Of a stretch of DNA of 64,000 bases, positions 39,130 to 51,225 are shown piece after piece (the stretch's first letter is position 1; the number at the start of each line of letters is the position of its first letter). The stretch covers positions 633,447 to 697,446 of the forward strand of contig CAUYUJ010020738.1 in the NCBI GenBank assembly GCA_963575745.1, given 5' to 3'. The DNA comes from Prorocentrum cordatum. Lineage: Eukaryota > Sar > Dinophyceae > Prorocentrales > Prorocentraceae. The position numbers and the translations under genes are program-made. A model generated the notes under the pieces. That model was not told the origin of the DNA, did no database searches, and saw only the letters and a list, made by a program, of their open reading frames with translations.

Positions 39130-39840
39130 GCAATCTCGCCCAACCTGGGCCGACAACGACACCAAGGACATTATCTCCCTCATCCCTCCCTCTCCTCTTA
39201 ACTCTTCACATGTCTCGCATTGCGTGAATCCAGACACCTCAGATCCTAGTGGCCATGGCCTCGCCCGCCTGGTCTGCTCTAGGCCCGGGCGCTGTCCGCA
39301 ACGGTGGTCGCATCGCATCGCGTTCCTCGTGCCTTTTGCTGTTCGCTGGCATTGGTGCTTGCGTTAGTTGCTGAACAAACTGCGAGGTGTTTCTCATTAT
39401 GTACGCTCTTGTGCTCGTCATTGCACTCGCTTCGAGTCCAAGGTTCATGCAGCGCGCTGCGATGGATCGTTGGGGCCATCGTAGTCCGTTTCCAGCGAAG
39501 CTTCATATTTGTTTGGAAGCCTCCGTTCGAACGCCCCTCTCTTGCTTGTGCGCTGGCCCAGCCCGCTTGCCCGCCAGGGAGGCTCTTGTTTCGCGATCGT
39601 CTTGGCACTTCTTCGATTCGAATCGCATTCTTCGTCCTGTAGCATCATCGCTTTGCCCTCGTTTTCAATTTCGCGTTCCCTTCTCCTCGGCAGAACGTTC
39701 GGATGGCGCGCGCGGGCGGGGGGGCGCGCGGGAGGGGGCGCCGGCGGCGACAAACCGTCAGTTGCAGAGGTTTGCCAGCCCGCCCGCGCGCATCCTGACC
39801 AGGGGGGGAAAGAGGGGGTGCGAGAGAAATCTGTCAGAAG
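39130..39840. other. No gene seen
   Basis: T-rich and then GC-rich unique sequence with overlapping ORFs on both strands and no conserved motif. Confidence 0.45.
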
Positions 39841-39844
39841 AGCG

Positions 39845-39960
39845 CGGCTTGGCTCAAATATTCGACCTGTGGAGCCCACGCTCCCTTACCCGCGGGATGA
39901 ACGCATCGAGTAGTTCCAGTGCAATTCTGTCCAAGGGTTTGCATGGCGCGCAATTCTTCC
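39845..39960 (+). repeat. Dispersed repeat also at 60966-61075
   Basis: CTTGGCTCAAATATTCGACC, TGTGGAG, CGCGGGATGA, CAGTGCAATTCTGTCCA and GGGTTTGCATGG correspond in order to CTTGGCTCAAATGTTCAACT, TGTGGAG, CACGGGATGA, CCGTGCAATTCC and GGATTTGCAGG at 60966-61075. TTGGCTCAA at the start recalls the spliced-leader 3' end, but only nine bases match. Confidence 0.75.
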
Positions 39961-41160
39961 CCAGGGTTTGCATGGTGGCGGGGCGAGGTTGCCGGCAACC
40001 GCAGAAGCCAGAGCTGCTGCTCCAGCTGCAGCAGGCGATCACCCACTGGAGTTAAACATGCAGCAAGACAGAAATCATTGGTTTAACCTGCACCTGGCGC
40101 GCCTCACCGAGTTTGGCGACCTGGCCTACTACGGTCAGGATTATTATAATGCTAAAGCGGCCTTGCGAGCCGTTCACGATGGCATGAGGGAGTTCACCGG
40201 GCGGCAGAAGTCAGCGGGTGTAAGAACCGCTTGGAACGAAGAAGGCTATTGGTTATGGCCCAGAGGATGAACTCACAAGTGGTGAGCGTGGTTAATCTGA
40301 GCATGCATGCGGAAGGTGAGACAAACAACCAGCATATTCGAAGTAAGCGCTGAAAGGGATTAGTTGGCGCTCGAATGCGCGCGATTGAACATGTGACCAA
40401 GATGCCGGCAGAATTGGCGCGCAGCAATTTAAGGCGTCCGGGGGGACATAGCTAGATTCTGGGAGTGCGACTGAAGAATGTATCAGTGCTGGCGCTAGTT
40501 AGCCTCAGTTCCCGAACAGCTTTCAATAATCCGATTGTTAAACTAGACATGCTGGGCGGGAAGTATCGCGGCGAAGATTATGGTGGCATGGAAGGGGCCG
40601 TGAAACGAAGGTCCGCTGTGTCGGAGTACACCCAATCCACTCAATCCAAAAAAGACGACGGCGATAACAAATCTCAATTTGAAATAAGCGTAGGACTGAT
40701 ACATAAGTTACATGGTGATCGGTGGCGCGTCTTTACTGATGAGCTCTACGGGGCGAGTGGAGCCCGGGGGCGAATTCAGAGGGTTGCGCCAGGGTGATGG
40801 GCTGTAACGGGCATTACCCTATCAGCCGACCTGAACCTCGCCATGAACCCGGACAGGCCCAATAACATCATTGGCGATGTTGCAACCCAGTTAAAGCGAA
40901 ACGTTTCTATTTATAGATGAGGGATGAGAGGAGATGGAGGATGATAGAGGAGGGAGGTCAATGACGGGAGGTGGATGGGAGGGAGTCGCAATGATCAAGA
41001 ACATGGCTTCAGCCTATGATCCACACTCAATTGCCCGCGCGGTGGGCTCTGTTCTCGCCGCCGAGGTCGAAGACAGCAACAGCAGCAACGCCATAATCAG
41101 CAGCAACACGCAGGAAAGAACCCATTACCACCACCAACAACAACAGCGTCAACAACAGCA
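39961..41160. other. Fragments only; two weak protein-like ORFs
   Basis: 40058-40270 encodes MQQDRNHWFNLHLARLTEFG ... YYGQDYYNAKAALRAVHDGM, and 40465-40797 encodes KYRGEDYGGMEGAVKRR ... GLIHKLHGDRWRVFTDELYG. Both look like protein pieces, but I recognise neither. The rest is A-rich or GC-rich unique sequence. 41090-41163 is CAA/CAG-rich. Confidence 0.3.
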
Positions 41161-41163
41161 ATA

Positions 41164-41690
41164 GTGGATGGGCCAGTTCTGGGACGACAGTGGATAGGCC
41201 AGTTCTGGAACGACGACGTGGTGAGGTGGTTGCGGGATGAATGGCAACCCTGCCATCCTCGTCACCGGCCTGTGGTCGCAGCGCGTTGAAGAGGCGGCCG
41301 GCGATCCCGTGAGCGGGGGGGCCATCGCTTACGCTCTCCATTTCTACAACGCGACGAATGGCCAAGACTTGCGGGACAGAGCCCAGCAGGCCTTGGACAA
41401 GGGCGCGGCCCTCTTCGCGACGGAGTCGGGGGCCTCCGCCGACGGCGACGGGGTGCTGGATTTGGGCGCGGCCAGGGCCTGGCTGAGCTTCCTCAAGGAG
41501 AGCGTCATCTCCTGCGCGAGTTGGCCCGTCTGCGACAAGGGCGAGAAGGGCGCGTCGCTGAAGCCCGGGGCGCCCCACTCTGGAGGCTGAGCAGACGGCG
41601 ATCTGTCGGAGTCGGGGGTCTTCGCAAGAGACGCGCCGCGCAGCTACTGGGGCCCGGCCGGCGAGGCCGCGGTGCTCAAGTGGGCGCTCT
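41164..41690 (+). pseudogene. GH5 cellulase pseudogene with internal deletion
   Basis: 41164-41220 carries a 26-bp tandem duplication encoding GQFWDDS / GQFWNDDVVRWLRDEWQ, like the N-terminal part of GH5 endoglucanases. It is joined out of frame to 41237-41590: NPAILVTGLWSQRVEEAAGD, AYALHFYNATNGQDLRDRAQ, KGAALFATESGASADGDGV and SFLKESVISCASWPVCDKGE. The family has TEWG where this has TESG. TGA 41588-41590 stands where the family has Trp (SGGW), and the reading continues ADGDLSESGVFARDAPRSYW. The catalytic middle, including the acid/base Glu, is missing, so it cannot be active. GH5 enzymes hydrolyse beta-1,4-glucans. Confidence 0.7.
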
Positions 41691-42115
41691 GCCGCCCGCT
41701 CTGGAGGCTGCTGGCGCGCCGCCCCCCCTCCCGGATTTCTCGGCGACCCCGACTCCGCTGCTGTCCGAGCTCGAACGGCCGCCCGCGCAGAGTGCCTCTC
41801 GGCCGAGCGGCCGCCAATACTCAGAAGGAGCATGTTTTGTTTGTTCCCAGCCGGCTAAAGGTCGGCGCTCGCTGGGCCGCGAACCCCGCGGGAGATCATT
41901 CCGAGAGGCTCTGCTTGTTCGTCAGTTGGGCGCGTCTGGGACGCATTGCAGAGGCGCGCATTAGGCTCGGAAGATCGCCATCTTCGCGTTAGGAAGTTTG
42001 CATCGCATTCGGTGCGAGGACGCTGGTGCGACGGATTTGTCCCCAACCGCTCAGTGGTCCATGCTATGATACTTCGTTTGCGCGGCAGTTTGTTGTCTAG
42101 CTGCTTCTTCAGTTG
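41691..42115. other. No gene seen
   Basis: GC-rich unique sequence; ORFs in several frames without recognisable motifs. Confidence 0.4.
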
Positions 42116-42164
42116 CCATGATTTGCTGCGTGGCCGTGCGCGGCGCAGAAGGCCTCAGCGGCGT

Positions 42165-42420
42165 AGGAAAACACAGCACCAACAACAGCAGCGACAACAA
42201 CAACTACAACACCAACGACCATACTATAGCTATCAACGCCGACAACACAACCAACAACTACGCCAACAGCATCAACATCAACAACCATGGCATCAACAAC
42301 ACCGTTACACGCGCCACCTGCAAATACCCAACCATCAACACAAACGGCACCCCAACAGTCGACAGCAACACCACCAACAACAACATCAGCAACAACAGCA
42401 GCACTCTCAACACTAAGAAT
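42165..42420 (+). repeat. CAA/CAACAC-rich microsatellite region
   Basis: Dense CAACAACA, CAACACCAACA and CAGCAACAC words; top strand A/C only for long stretches. The Asn/Gln/Thr/His-rich ORFs are composition artefacts. Confidence 0.9.
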
Positions 42421-42574
42421 ATCAACGACGCGAACAACGACGACAACAATATCTCTCCTGGTCCTGCCAGCATGCTTCGCCAGGCCTGTCCACGGTGTTC
42501 GGGGGCCCTGCTATCCGGGTTTTGGTTAAGTCGAGCAAACCAACATTGTCTCTGAAACATAGAGACCCAAAAAT

Positions 42575-43435
42575 AGCCGAGCGAAGGGCGCAACCATATG
42601 CAGCTGTGAGCACCGTCGTTGCATGCGCCGCATTCGGGGGAGCGCCCTATGGGACCACGAAGCGCGCGAGGAGCGTGCCGCAATTCGTCCGGTGAGCGCG
42701 CGCGAAAGCAGCCGTTGGGGCCGTCGGTGGAATTCCTCATGTGGCCACGAAACGCGTGAAACGTGTGCCGACATGGGCGCGATAGGCGCATGCGAAAGCA
42801 GCCATTGGGTCCGTCGGTGGAGCTCCCTATGGCGCCGCGAGGCGCGTGATGGGCGTGCCGAAATGGGTGCGAGGGGCGCATGCGAACGCAGCCACTGGGG
42901 CCTTCGGTGGAGCTCCTTGTGGGGCCACGAAACGTGTGAGGGGTGAGCCGGAATGGGCGTGGGTGACGCATGTGGGCTGTGGCGCTGGAGATTTCGGTGA
43001 AGCTCCCTATGGGGCCACAATGCGGGTGAGGGGCGTGCCGACATGGGCGTGCGCGACGCATGCGGGCGGTGGTGCCGGGGCTTTCGGTGGAGCTCCCCAG
43101 AGGGCCACGAAGCGTGCGAGGGGCGTGCCGGAGTGGGCGTGCGTGACGCGCGCGGGCGGCGGCACTGGGGTCTTTGGCGGAGCTCCCTGTGGGGCCGCGA
43201 AACGCGCGAGAGGTGCGCCCAAATGGGCGCGCGCGACGCACGCGGGCATTGGCGCGGAGGCCGAGGCGCGTGAGGGGTGCTTTGAAATGGACGTACGTGG
43301 CGCATGCGGGCGGCGGCGCTGGGGCCTTCGGTGGAGCTCCTGATGGGGCCGCGAAGCGCGTGAAGGGTGCGCCGAAATGGGCGCGCGTGACGCGCGTGGG
43401 CGGTGGCGCGGGGGCCTTCGGAGGAGCTCCCTGCC
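42575..43435 (+). repeat. 90-bp tandem array, array 2 (about eight units) with leader
   Basis: The GGTGGAGCTCC box or its variant occurs at 42726, 42816, 42906, 42996, 43086 and 43176 (exactly 90 bp apart), then, after one shortened interval, at 43330 and 43420 (90 bp). Units are strongly diverged in sequence but not in length. The leader GGGCGCAACCATATGCAGCT (42587-42606) is shared with array 3, where it reads GGACCCAACCATATGCAGTT. Confidence 0.95.
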
Positions 43436-44340
43436 CCCTGTTGCGGCCGAGGGGGGCCTCCTTGCGCGGGTACTTTTGACCGCGTTGCAACTGCTGCTGC
43501 TGCCCCCCCCCCCCGGCCCCTCCCCCGCTTGGAACGGGGGCGCCTGGGGCGTCTCGAGCGGCCGGCAGAAGCCCGACCTCTGGCCCGAGAGTCACCCCGA
43601 GGGGGCAGAGGAGCGCGGACGGCGTGGGCCTCGAAAGTCTCCCAGGGGGAAGTGGGCTGACCGAGGTTTTCGGAGGCGTCGGGGCGGGGCCCCCCGGGGC
43701 CCCCCAGGGGTCCGCGGGGGCCTTTAGATCCCCCCGGGGGCCCAGGAGGTGCCGCGCCGCCCACAGACGCACCAAGGCCTCGGTCCGCGAACTTCGAGCC
43801 TGGACGTTCGATCCTCGAACCTCGATCGCCCGCGCGCGCGCGTGCTCAGGTTTGCGCATTCACAGACCCAGACGCACTCAGACTCTCTCGTGGAGTCGCT
43901 GACACTCAGGCTCAACCGTGCCCCGGTTTTTTCGCATTCAGATTTATTCACGCTCAGATCAAGTATGATTGTATGTTTTGTTTCACTTATTATTTTGGTG
44001 GTCCAGTGCCCACTCGCTTTTCCACGTTCAATTCCCCCGCCCCCCATCTCTCCTGGTTAATGCCCACTGCAATCGCTGAAGTCGTCGCTATCGCCGTCGT
44101 CGCTGTCGCGGCCGTCGCCCGCGCCGACTCGATCCCGCTCCCAGATGCTCACGGACGTACTTCTTCAGCGAGAAGCGATGGGAGTATGGGATGCACGTAT
44201 GCGAGCTCCACGCAGCGAATCATGCGAGGCAGCTTCGGGGACCCCCGAACTCCTGGAACCCGCGCGGATTATGTTGAGTAGTGGGGGAGGGGCGAAATAA
44301 TTGGGGCGGGGTGAACGGGGCGAGGAAAGGCGACAGCTGG
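43436..44340. other. No gene seen; GC-rich then mixed
   Basis: C-runs at 43505-43520, a (CG)n stretch near 43832-43842 and GTCGTCGC/GCCGTCGTC words at 44072-44125. Short ORFs only. Confidence 0.45.
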
Positions 44341-44800
44341 CGACGATGGACGACGACGGCGACGACGGCCGCGACGACCACGGCAACCGCGGCCGCTGCG
44401 ATCCCGAGGGCCAACGTACATCAAATTTTCTTGTTCATGGGGTGCGAGATTTTTCGAGCAACCTGCGAGGGCCGCGGGGCTCCGGGGGCCCCGCGCGCAT
44501 TGCGCTAATCAGCGAAAGGGAGGCGGGGGGAACACAGGGGGGGGGCAAGGAAGGGCGATGATTGACGACGACTGGCGATGGGCGACAAGCGACGACGACC
44601 ACGACCACGACCGCGATCTCGACGACGACGGCGACGACGACGATGACGACGACGACGACGACGACAATCGCGACGACGACGACCACGACGACGACGACGA
44701 CCACGACGACGACAAAGACGGAGACGACGGCGGCGGCGGCGACCACGACGACGGCGACCGCGACGACGACGACGACGACAACACCGACGACGGAAAACCG
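44341..44800 (+). repeat. Imperfect (GAC)n trinucleotide region
   Basis: GACGAC/GACCAC/GACGGC triplets at 44341-44400 and densely at 44562-44800. Poly-Asp, poly-Thr and Val-rich ORFs follow from this. Confidence 0.95.
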
Positions 44801-44869
44801 CGGGGAAGTGCGCGACGCCGAAGGACATTCAAATTGTCCCGAACGGAACAGCGGAGGCGGCACGATCAG

Positions 44870-45460
44870 GGCGTGTCTCGGCGCGTCCGCCGCTGGCCCG
44901 AACGGGCAGCCTGGCGGGCGGGGGGGCCCCCCGCCGTCGCCTCGCGAAGCCCGCCAGACCCAGGCGCGAACCTGCGGCCCATCTGCGGGCCCCCGGCGCG
45001 ACGCGTGGCGTCGCCGCGCTTTGCCGTTCGCGGTTCGGCAAGTTTCCAGTTGGCCCTGCGCCTTGCCCCGCGCGCCCCCCTCGCAATTCCGCCTCGCGCA
45101 ACGGCTCGCAATCGCCGCGCGCCCGCCGCTGGCCCGATGGGGGCCGGGGGGCAGGTGCCCGCCCGCCCTCGCCTCGCGAGCCCCGCCGGCCCGGGGCCCG
45201 CGGGCGCCCGCCACCCCCGTGCGCCGCGCGCGCGTCGCCTCGTCTTGCCGATGTCGGCTCAGGAATGTCTTCGTTGACGCAGTGTCTTCCCCGCGCGCTT
45301 CGCGCGCGCGGTGCTGCCCCGCGCGTTTGCGCGCGGTGTCGAGCCGCCCGCCGCTGGCTTGGGCGGGTAGTCTGGCGGGGCTTCCTCTCCTGCGATCGCC
45401 GCGCGATTTCGATTCCGCGCCGCCCGCGGGGTCTCTGGGCCCCCGCCGCTTCCAGGCGCC
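44870..45460 (+). repeat. About 230-bp GC-rich tandem repeat, three diverged copies
   Basis: CGCCGCTGGCCCG or CGCCGCTGGCTTGGG occurs at about 44890, 45125 and 45350. Each is followed by GGCGGG, CGTCGCCTCGCGA or related and CCCGCCGGCC-type blocks. Confidence 0.65.
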
Positions 45461-48400
45461 GCCCGAGCGTCGCCGCGCGTTGCCGCATTCGGCATGGCCT
45501 TGGGGGGGGGGGGGGGTGCGGAAAGGGCACCTTCGACTTGCGCCTGTCGGCGGTGGCCAAAATCGGCGGCGGCGCCCGCTGGCAACGAGCCCCCGCGCTC
45601 GATCCAGCGCGCTGCCGACGTCGACCCGACCCCGCCGTACCTTGCCGGGGAGGTGGAGGGCGAAGCGGGCGGCCCGACTGCGAAGCAGGATGGGGAGGGC
45701 TCCCAGGCGAGGTTGGAGGAAGAGGCGGGGGGGCGCCGCAAGGGGCGGCAGGAGCGGGGGGCGCGCCCGCGGCGACGCGCCGTCGCCGATGCGCGGCGGA
45801 CTCCAGTCGCGGCCATCAGGCGAAGCATACCCTGTGCAATCGGAAACGGTCTGTTGGCAGCGGTCCGCGCGACCCTGCGAAAAGGGGCAGTTTCCTGATG
45901 AGTCCTCTCCGCGCGCGGGCCAGAGCTGGTCGATCCCCCCGCGCGGCAGGGCCGCCCCGCGAGGGCCGGGGCCTCCGCCCCCGAGCCCCCCCATCATCAT
46001 CGATTCTCCCGCGCGGCGAGGTCGCCGCGAGGGCGGGGGGCGCCGCCGCCTCCCCCGCACCTCCCCCCCGCGCGGCAAGGCCGCTCCTCGAGGGCGGGGG
46101 CGCAGTCGCCGCCCCCCCCCCCTTCCTCGCTCCGCTCCTTGACCCCCCCCCGCCCTCCACCTTCCCCCCTTCTCCTCATCCTCTAGTCTCCCTCCTCCGT
46201 CCTCTTCCTCTAGTCTCCCCGCCTCCCTCCTCCGTCCTCCTCCTCTCCTCGCGACGCGCCTTCTGCGCCCTCGCCCTCCTCGAACTCCATCTCCTCGCCG
46301 TCGGTCTTCGACCCCCGTGATCGTCGACCCCCTCCCCCACCCCCTCGGCCCTCGATCCTCGCATTAATTTTTGCCGACGCTCGACCCTCGATCCCCATCT
46401 CCCATCGACTGCCTCGCGTCTCGCAAATCACAGGCATGCGCTGCCTGCCCGCGCTTGCTGCGTCTCGATCTCGGGCCGCCCTCGCCCCCCCCCCCCCCCC
46501 TCGCGCGCGGTCTCGGGCCCGCGCCCCCTGGCCTCCGAGGCTGGGGCGCCAGAGTCGTAGCGCCATGCTTTTTTTCTTTTCTCACAATCGTCGTCCTAGA
46601 CCCTTTTGGCGATGGCAGAAACGCCCCCCCGCGGCGGGCGCCTGGGGCTTCGCGGGCGAGTTGAGGGGCGCAGCGCTATATGTATGCAAGCTATATGACG
46701 CGAGCGCAAACGCATATTCCACCCCTCCTCCGCGCGCGCGGTCGCGCTCCGAGCCAGGGGCGAATTCGGCCCCGGCGATCGGAGCCCTGTTGGTGGCTGC
46801 GATTAGGAGCAGAAGGGGATATCACATCGGCGGGCGGGATGGAGATGTTGATGCGGGGGGGGGGGGGGGGGTCTGCGAGCCGATCGCGCTCGCGCGACAA
46901 GTCGCACCCCGCGAGGGGCGCGGAGGCGGAGGCGCACGCGGGACTGGCATCCTGTTGTCACTGGAAATGATTCGCCTTTCTACCCGTCTCCTCGTTCTCG
47001 GCCCTCTCGCGAGATCTCGCGTGTTTTTTTTTGATCTCGATCCTCCTCCATCTCTTCGGCCTTCGCCCTGATCGCCCCAAACCGCGCCCCTTTCATTTCG
47101 CGGAACGAACCGCCCGCGGTCCGCGATGCCGACCGCCCTCGATCTGCCCCCTCGCCCCGGAGTCACGCGCTGCGGGCCTCGGCATCGCCCCGACTGTCGC
47201 CGCCAGCGCAACGCTGGAAGACGCGGCGCTGATCGACAACGGCGCGCGCCGCGTGCGGCGTCGACGCCGTTGCGGCGGCTGCGTTGCGAGGCGAGAGAAC
47301 GGGCGGCAATCTTCGCGGAAGGCGCCGTTGCATTGTCCCTTCGGCAATCGTTTGCATCCGGAGGCGCCCGCGCGTCCATCGCGTTGCGCGGTTTGCTTTG
47401 TCCGCGGCGCGCGGCGCGCGCACGGCGCGTTCCACTTGCGCCAGCGCAGCGCGCCTTTGATATGAAGACGCTGGGGCGCAACGCGTCAGCCACGCGCGCG
47501 TCGCCGCCATCCGATGCACAGCGTACTTCGCGAATGCCGCGCCCGTGCTATGAAGGCCGCGACCCTCGGGCCAGCGCGGCGCGAAACGCGCGGGCGCGTG
47601 CCCCGGGGGGCGCGCTAATTGCGGGCAGATCATGCACAGGTCTAGGCTCGGATATGTTTTAGTTGTATGTTTCATTGAATCATGACGATTCGCTATTGTC
47701 ATGTTTCACACACAACTTTGTTTTCTGCTAAACCATCACATTTTCGATCAGTTCCCCAGAATGCGCGTTCAGTGACCTCTGGCGCGGCAAGTGGAACGGC
47801 CACTAAGAATCATGGCCACAGAATCGCGGTCGGACATTGACGAGGGAAACAAACTTAGCCCGCCGATCTCGGCGGCTGACGTTAGAACTTGTAGGCCCAG
47901 CAAGATAAACGGTCCGGAATCGCAGCGGAATGGTTCAAGTCGCAATGGGACAGGGCGGCCCGGCAGCTGCGCGGGGCGCGCGGCTTCGAGGCCGCGGCGC
48001 GCGGCGGAGCGGGGGCGCCCTGGTCGAATGCGAGAGCGCCGGCGGGCGCCAAACCTCAGTGGACAGGGGGGCCCGGCGCAGGAGGCTCGGGAAAGCGCCA
48101 GTTTCCGACCAGTAAACCCTGGCGGAGGACATGCTCCGTGAAATCCGCGAATGCCCGCGAGTCCCGAGCAGGCGCTTGTCATCTCTGGGGTCGACGATGA
48201 ATGAGACGCCGCGGGCGCGGGCGGCGAGTCCAGCGACGCGAAGGGTCTGTTCGTCGCCGAGGGCGCGGAGGAACGCTGCGATCGACAATCGAGCAAAGCA
48301 GAAGTGCACGCGCACGACGCCGCACACATTCGTCGCCAAAGCCAGAGGCCCCGCCGCGTTAGAGGGCGACCTTCGCAAGAGTCCGAAGCCACATGCTCGG

Positions 48401-50740
48401 GGAGTTAGAGGCAGGAGCGCTCGTCGTCTCCGCGGGCCATTCGGGCCATGGCCGACGTGGCCGCGGTCGCTGGCCATGCGCGTGTCGCCTTCGAAAGTGA
48501 TGGTGAATCGGCGATTGCTGCCCCCAGAGAAGCGGTGAAAGTTTCGCGCGGCTTAAGCGCGGGAGTTGAAGTCGCGCGGCCCAGATGGAACGGAGCCTAA
48601 CAGGCAAGCGGCGAAGGTGAAGACGCCAGCAGAATCGCGCAAGGGCATGTTGGGACAAAGGCGAGCGCAGTGGACCGCAAGTGCAAGGAAGAGCTCGGAT
48701 AAAAGCATCCCCCGATTTCTTGCTAAGCGCCTCGGGCGCCGCCAGTCGTCGTTCATGCTGGACCGAAGAGAACCGCGCGCGAAGTCAGTGGAGGGTGGAA
48801 ATGCAGCGGGCGCGGCTCAGTTTCGGTGGAAGCGCCACGTGCCTCGCCGCGCAGAACAAGACAAGTTATGTGGGAATTTGCCGGCGAGATGAGACAGTTG
48901 TATATTGAAGTCTGCATGATGTCCGCCAGTGAACCATTCGGGGCCCCGGCGGGGGCGGCCCAGTCCAGGGAGTTCAGGTTGAGGGGGGGGGCGAGGCAGA
49001 GTGATGGGGCATCGCGTGGGCCACGAGCGCTGGGGCATCGCGCGGGTCACCGGCGCGAGCGGGTCTGCCATGTCAGCCGGGCCCGATTGTAGCAGGATGC
49101 GAAGTCGGAGCGGGGGCGGGCCCGGCGCTGGCAAGGATCGTCGGTGTGAAGCCGATAGTGGTCAGGCGTGTTCAAGCTCAAAGATCGGAATTTCTGAGCC
49201 ATGCCCCCTTCTCTGAAATTCTATGGGCGCGAAGCGCTGGTCTGGGGCGGCGCGGGGCAGTAGTCGCGAGTCGCGGGGTTTCGAGCGCGCGTGATCGAAG
49301 GGTCAGGAGGCCAGGACATTCCGAACATCCAGGCAGGGTTATCGCCAGCTTCCACTCGGGCAATGAACACCATATTTGGGGGGGGGGGCAACCGGCGACG
49401 CGCGTGTTGGGGGCCCCGGAGGCATGCGACTCACGGGCGTTTAGGGGCAACGAAGCCATCCGACAGCATCGGGCCCTGGGGGCGACGCGATGCGCGCCTG
49501 ACCAGCCCCCAGGTGAGGGCATAAATAGTGGGCAAGACGCGCCTGGAGAGAAGAGGTTGCCGCGCGACCACTTGCGGCGCAGGCGAAATGCGAGTATTTG
49601 TTTAACAAATGGAGGGAAGTAGGAGAACCAGAGATAGGGGTTGAATGGGCTGAGCGGGCCAGATTTGGATTAGCGAATTCACGAATCAAGACGCGGCGCC
49701 GTCGCTGGCGCCAGGCGTGCGCCATTCAACAGCGACGGCTGTTGAAACGGGGCCAGGCTAGATGAGCGGGGAAGCATGCCCTGATGACTTGCCCGCGGAC
49801 AATCCCATAATGTTAGGTTTGGGGCGAGGGCGAGAGCATGTGCGAGCGGAGGCAGGGTCTCCGCGTGCATGCTTTAACCGAAGACTTCATCGACTGGGTG
49901 GTAGGACCCGAGACGCAAGTGATTCGATAAGTGTTTGAAACCAGGAAGTTCGTTGGACTGCGCGGGGCGGGTCAGCAAACGGCGCGGCCGCGCGCGAGCG
50001 ACGCGCGCTCTCCGGATAGGGCAGCGGGCGTCGCACCAAGCCGACGAGCAGAGGATAATGTGGGCACGGCGTGCGCGCATCTTTCGGGGTGCGCATTAGA
50101 TGTCAACTGGGCCAGCAGCGGCGGCGGCGCGCGGGGGCCCATGTTACCTGGTAAGCAAGTCCCGGCAATAAGTAAATGCATCCGTTGAGAGCCACTCATT
50201 GGAAACAGGCGAGCCACTGAAATCACAGGGGAAGAAAGGAGGTGAGCGTTCACAGGATGGCCCAGAGACACAGGCACGACGTTCGCGTGCTCACCCATAG
50301 CGGGCGCGCAGCCACATGCATTGAGGCGCAGCGAATGCGGTCGCAGGAACTTGTTAAAGTTACCGCGAACACGCGGCGCCCGCGGGGGGGGGGGGGGGGC
50401 GGGCATGTCATCCCACTCGCCCGGCAATATGTATTCGTTTTGCATCGTGGTGGACAAGGTCAAACACAGGCATGCGATGAGATTGCCGGGTCAGAGTTAA
50501 GCCACGATCGCACCATGACATCCAGGATGGAGGGCAGGAGCAACGCAATTCATGGAACATGGCGTTTGCGGGGATGTGAAAACAGGGGCGCGTTGGGAAG
50601 GTATAAGAAGGGGCGAATGGGGGCCCGGTGGATCGACGTCAATGTGGGCGGCAGAACCAGCCCCGAGCATAGGCCCCGACATGTCGCGCGGCAGTGCGTT
50701 CGCCATGAGAACGACGAGAATAGATGAAAGGCCGCTCCGC
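45461..50740. other. Very GC-rich gene-free stretch with long G or C homopolymers
   Basis: Many overlapping long ORFs on both strands reflect the lack of stop codons in GC-rich DNA; none has conserved motifs. Homopolymers: G15 at 45502-45516, C16 at 46485-46500, G17 at 46855-46871 and G16 at 50384-50399. 47650-48540 and 48540-50740 are less GC-rich and appear unique. I see no gene. Confidence 0.5.
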
Positions 50741-50754
50741 CTCTTAGAGGAACG

Positions 50755-50895
50755 ACAGTTTTTCCCAGCCATCCTGCGGCGTGGGGTCGTCGTTTTGAAG
50801 AGACAGCGCAGCGCCCCGCGTCCTCTCCTCCCTCCCTCCCTCCCTCCCGCCTCCTCCTCCTCCTCCTCCTCCTCCTCCTCCTCCTCCTCCACAAT
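50755..50895 (-). repeat. Inverted copy of the 25405-25520 repeat plus (CTC)n
   Basis: The reverse complement contains GTCTCTTCAAAACGACGACC and CCGCAGGATGGCTGGGAA next to a GAGGAGG microsatellite (50853-50890 as CTCCTC), the same arrangement as at 25405-25520. Confidence 0.75.
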
Positions 50896-50989
50896 TACTC
50901 AATATGAAAATTCTCTCCCTCTTCCCCTGATGGCGTCCGGGTGATGGCCGCGCACCTTCCGCGTATTGTTTTTTTTACACAGGATGCCC

Positions 50990-51200
50990 GGGAAATCCCG
51001 GGAAACGACTCTCGCTGAGGCGCCGGCGTCATTTTTTCCCAAAATGCTGCTCTCGTTGAGGCGCCGGCCTCATTTCTGCTCCCGAATCGTTCCGAATCGT
51101 GCTCCCGCTGCAGCGTGGGCCTCATTTTCGGATCGGTGTTTGGCCTCCGTCGTTCAGGATGGCGTTCTCGCCCCAGCGCGGGCCTTTTCTCGCGCGCCCA
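50990..51200 (+). repeat. Degenerate ~60-bp repeats with GAGGCGCCGGC boxes
   Basis: CTCTCGCTGAGGCGCCGGCG and CTCTCGTTGAGGCGCCGGCC are followed by looser units (CTCCCGCTGCAGCGTGGGCC, CTCGCCCCAGCGCGGGCC), each trailed by T-rich CATTTTT-type words. Confidence 0.6.
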
Positions 51201-51225
51201 TCCGCCCGCCACCACCGCGCCGCAC

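Noticed and set aside
44435-46320. Several 350-550-codon ORFs on both strands
   Set aside because: GC above about 70% leaves few stop codons. ORFs overlap on both strands and contain the (GAC)n region; no conserved motif.
50497-50892. Glu-rich minus-strand ORF of 131 codons
   Set aside because: The Glu run is (CTC)n and the rest is a dispersed repeat; no independent evidence.
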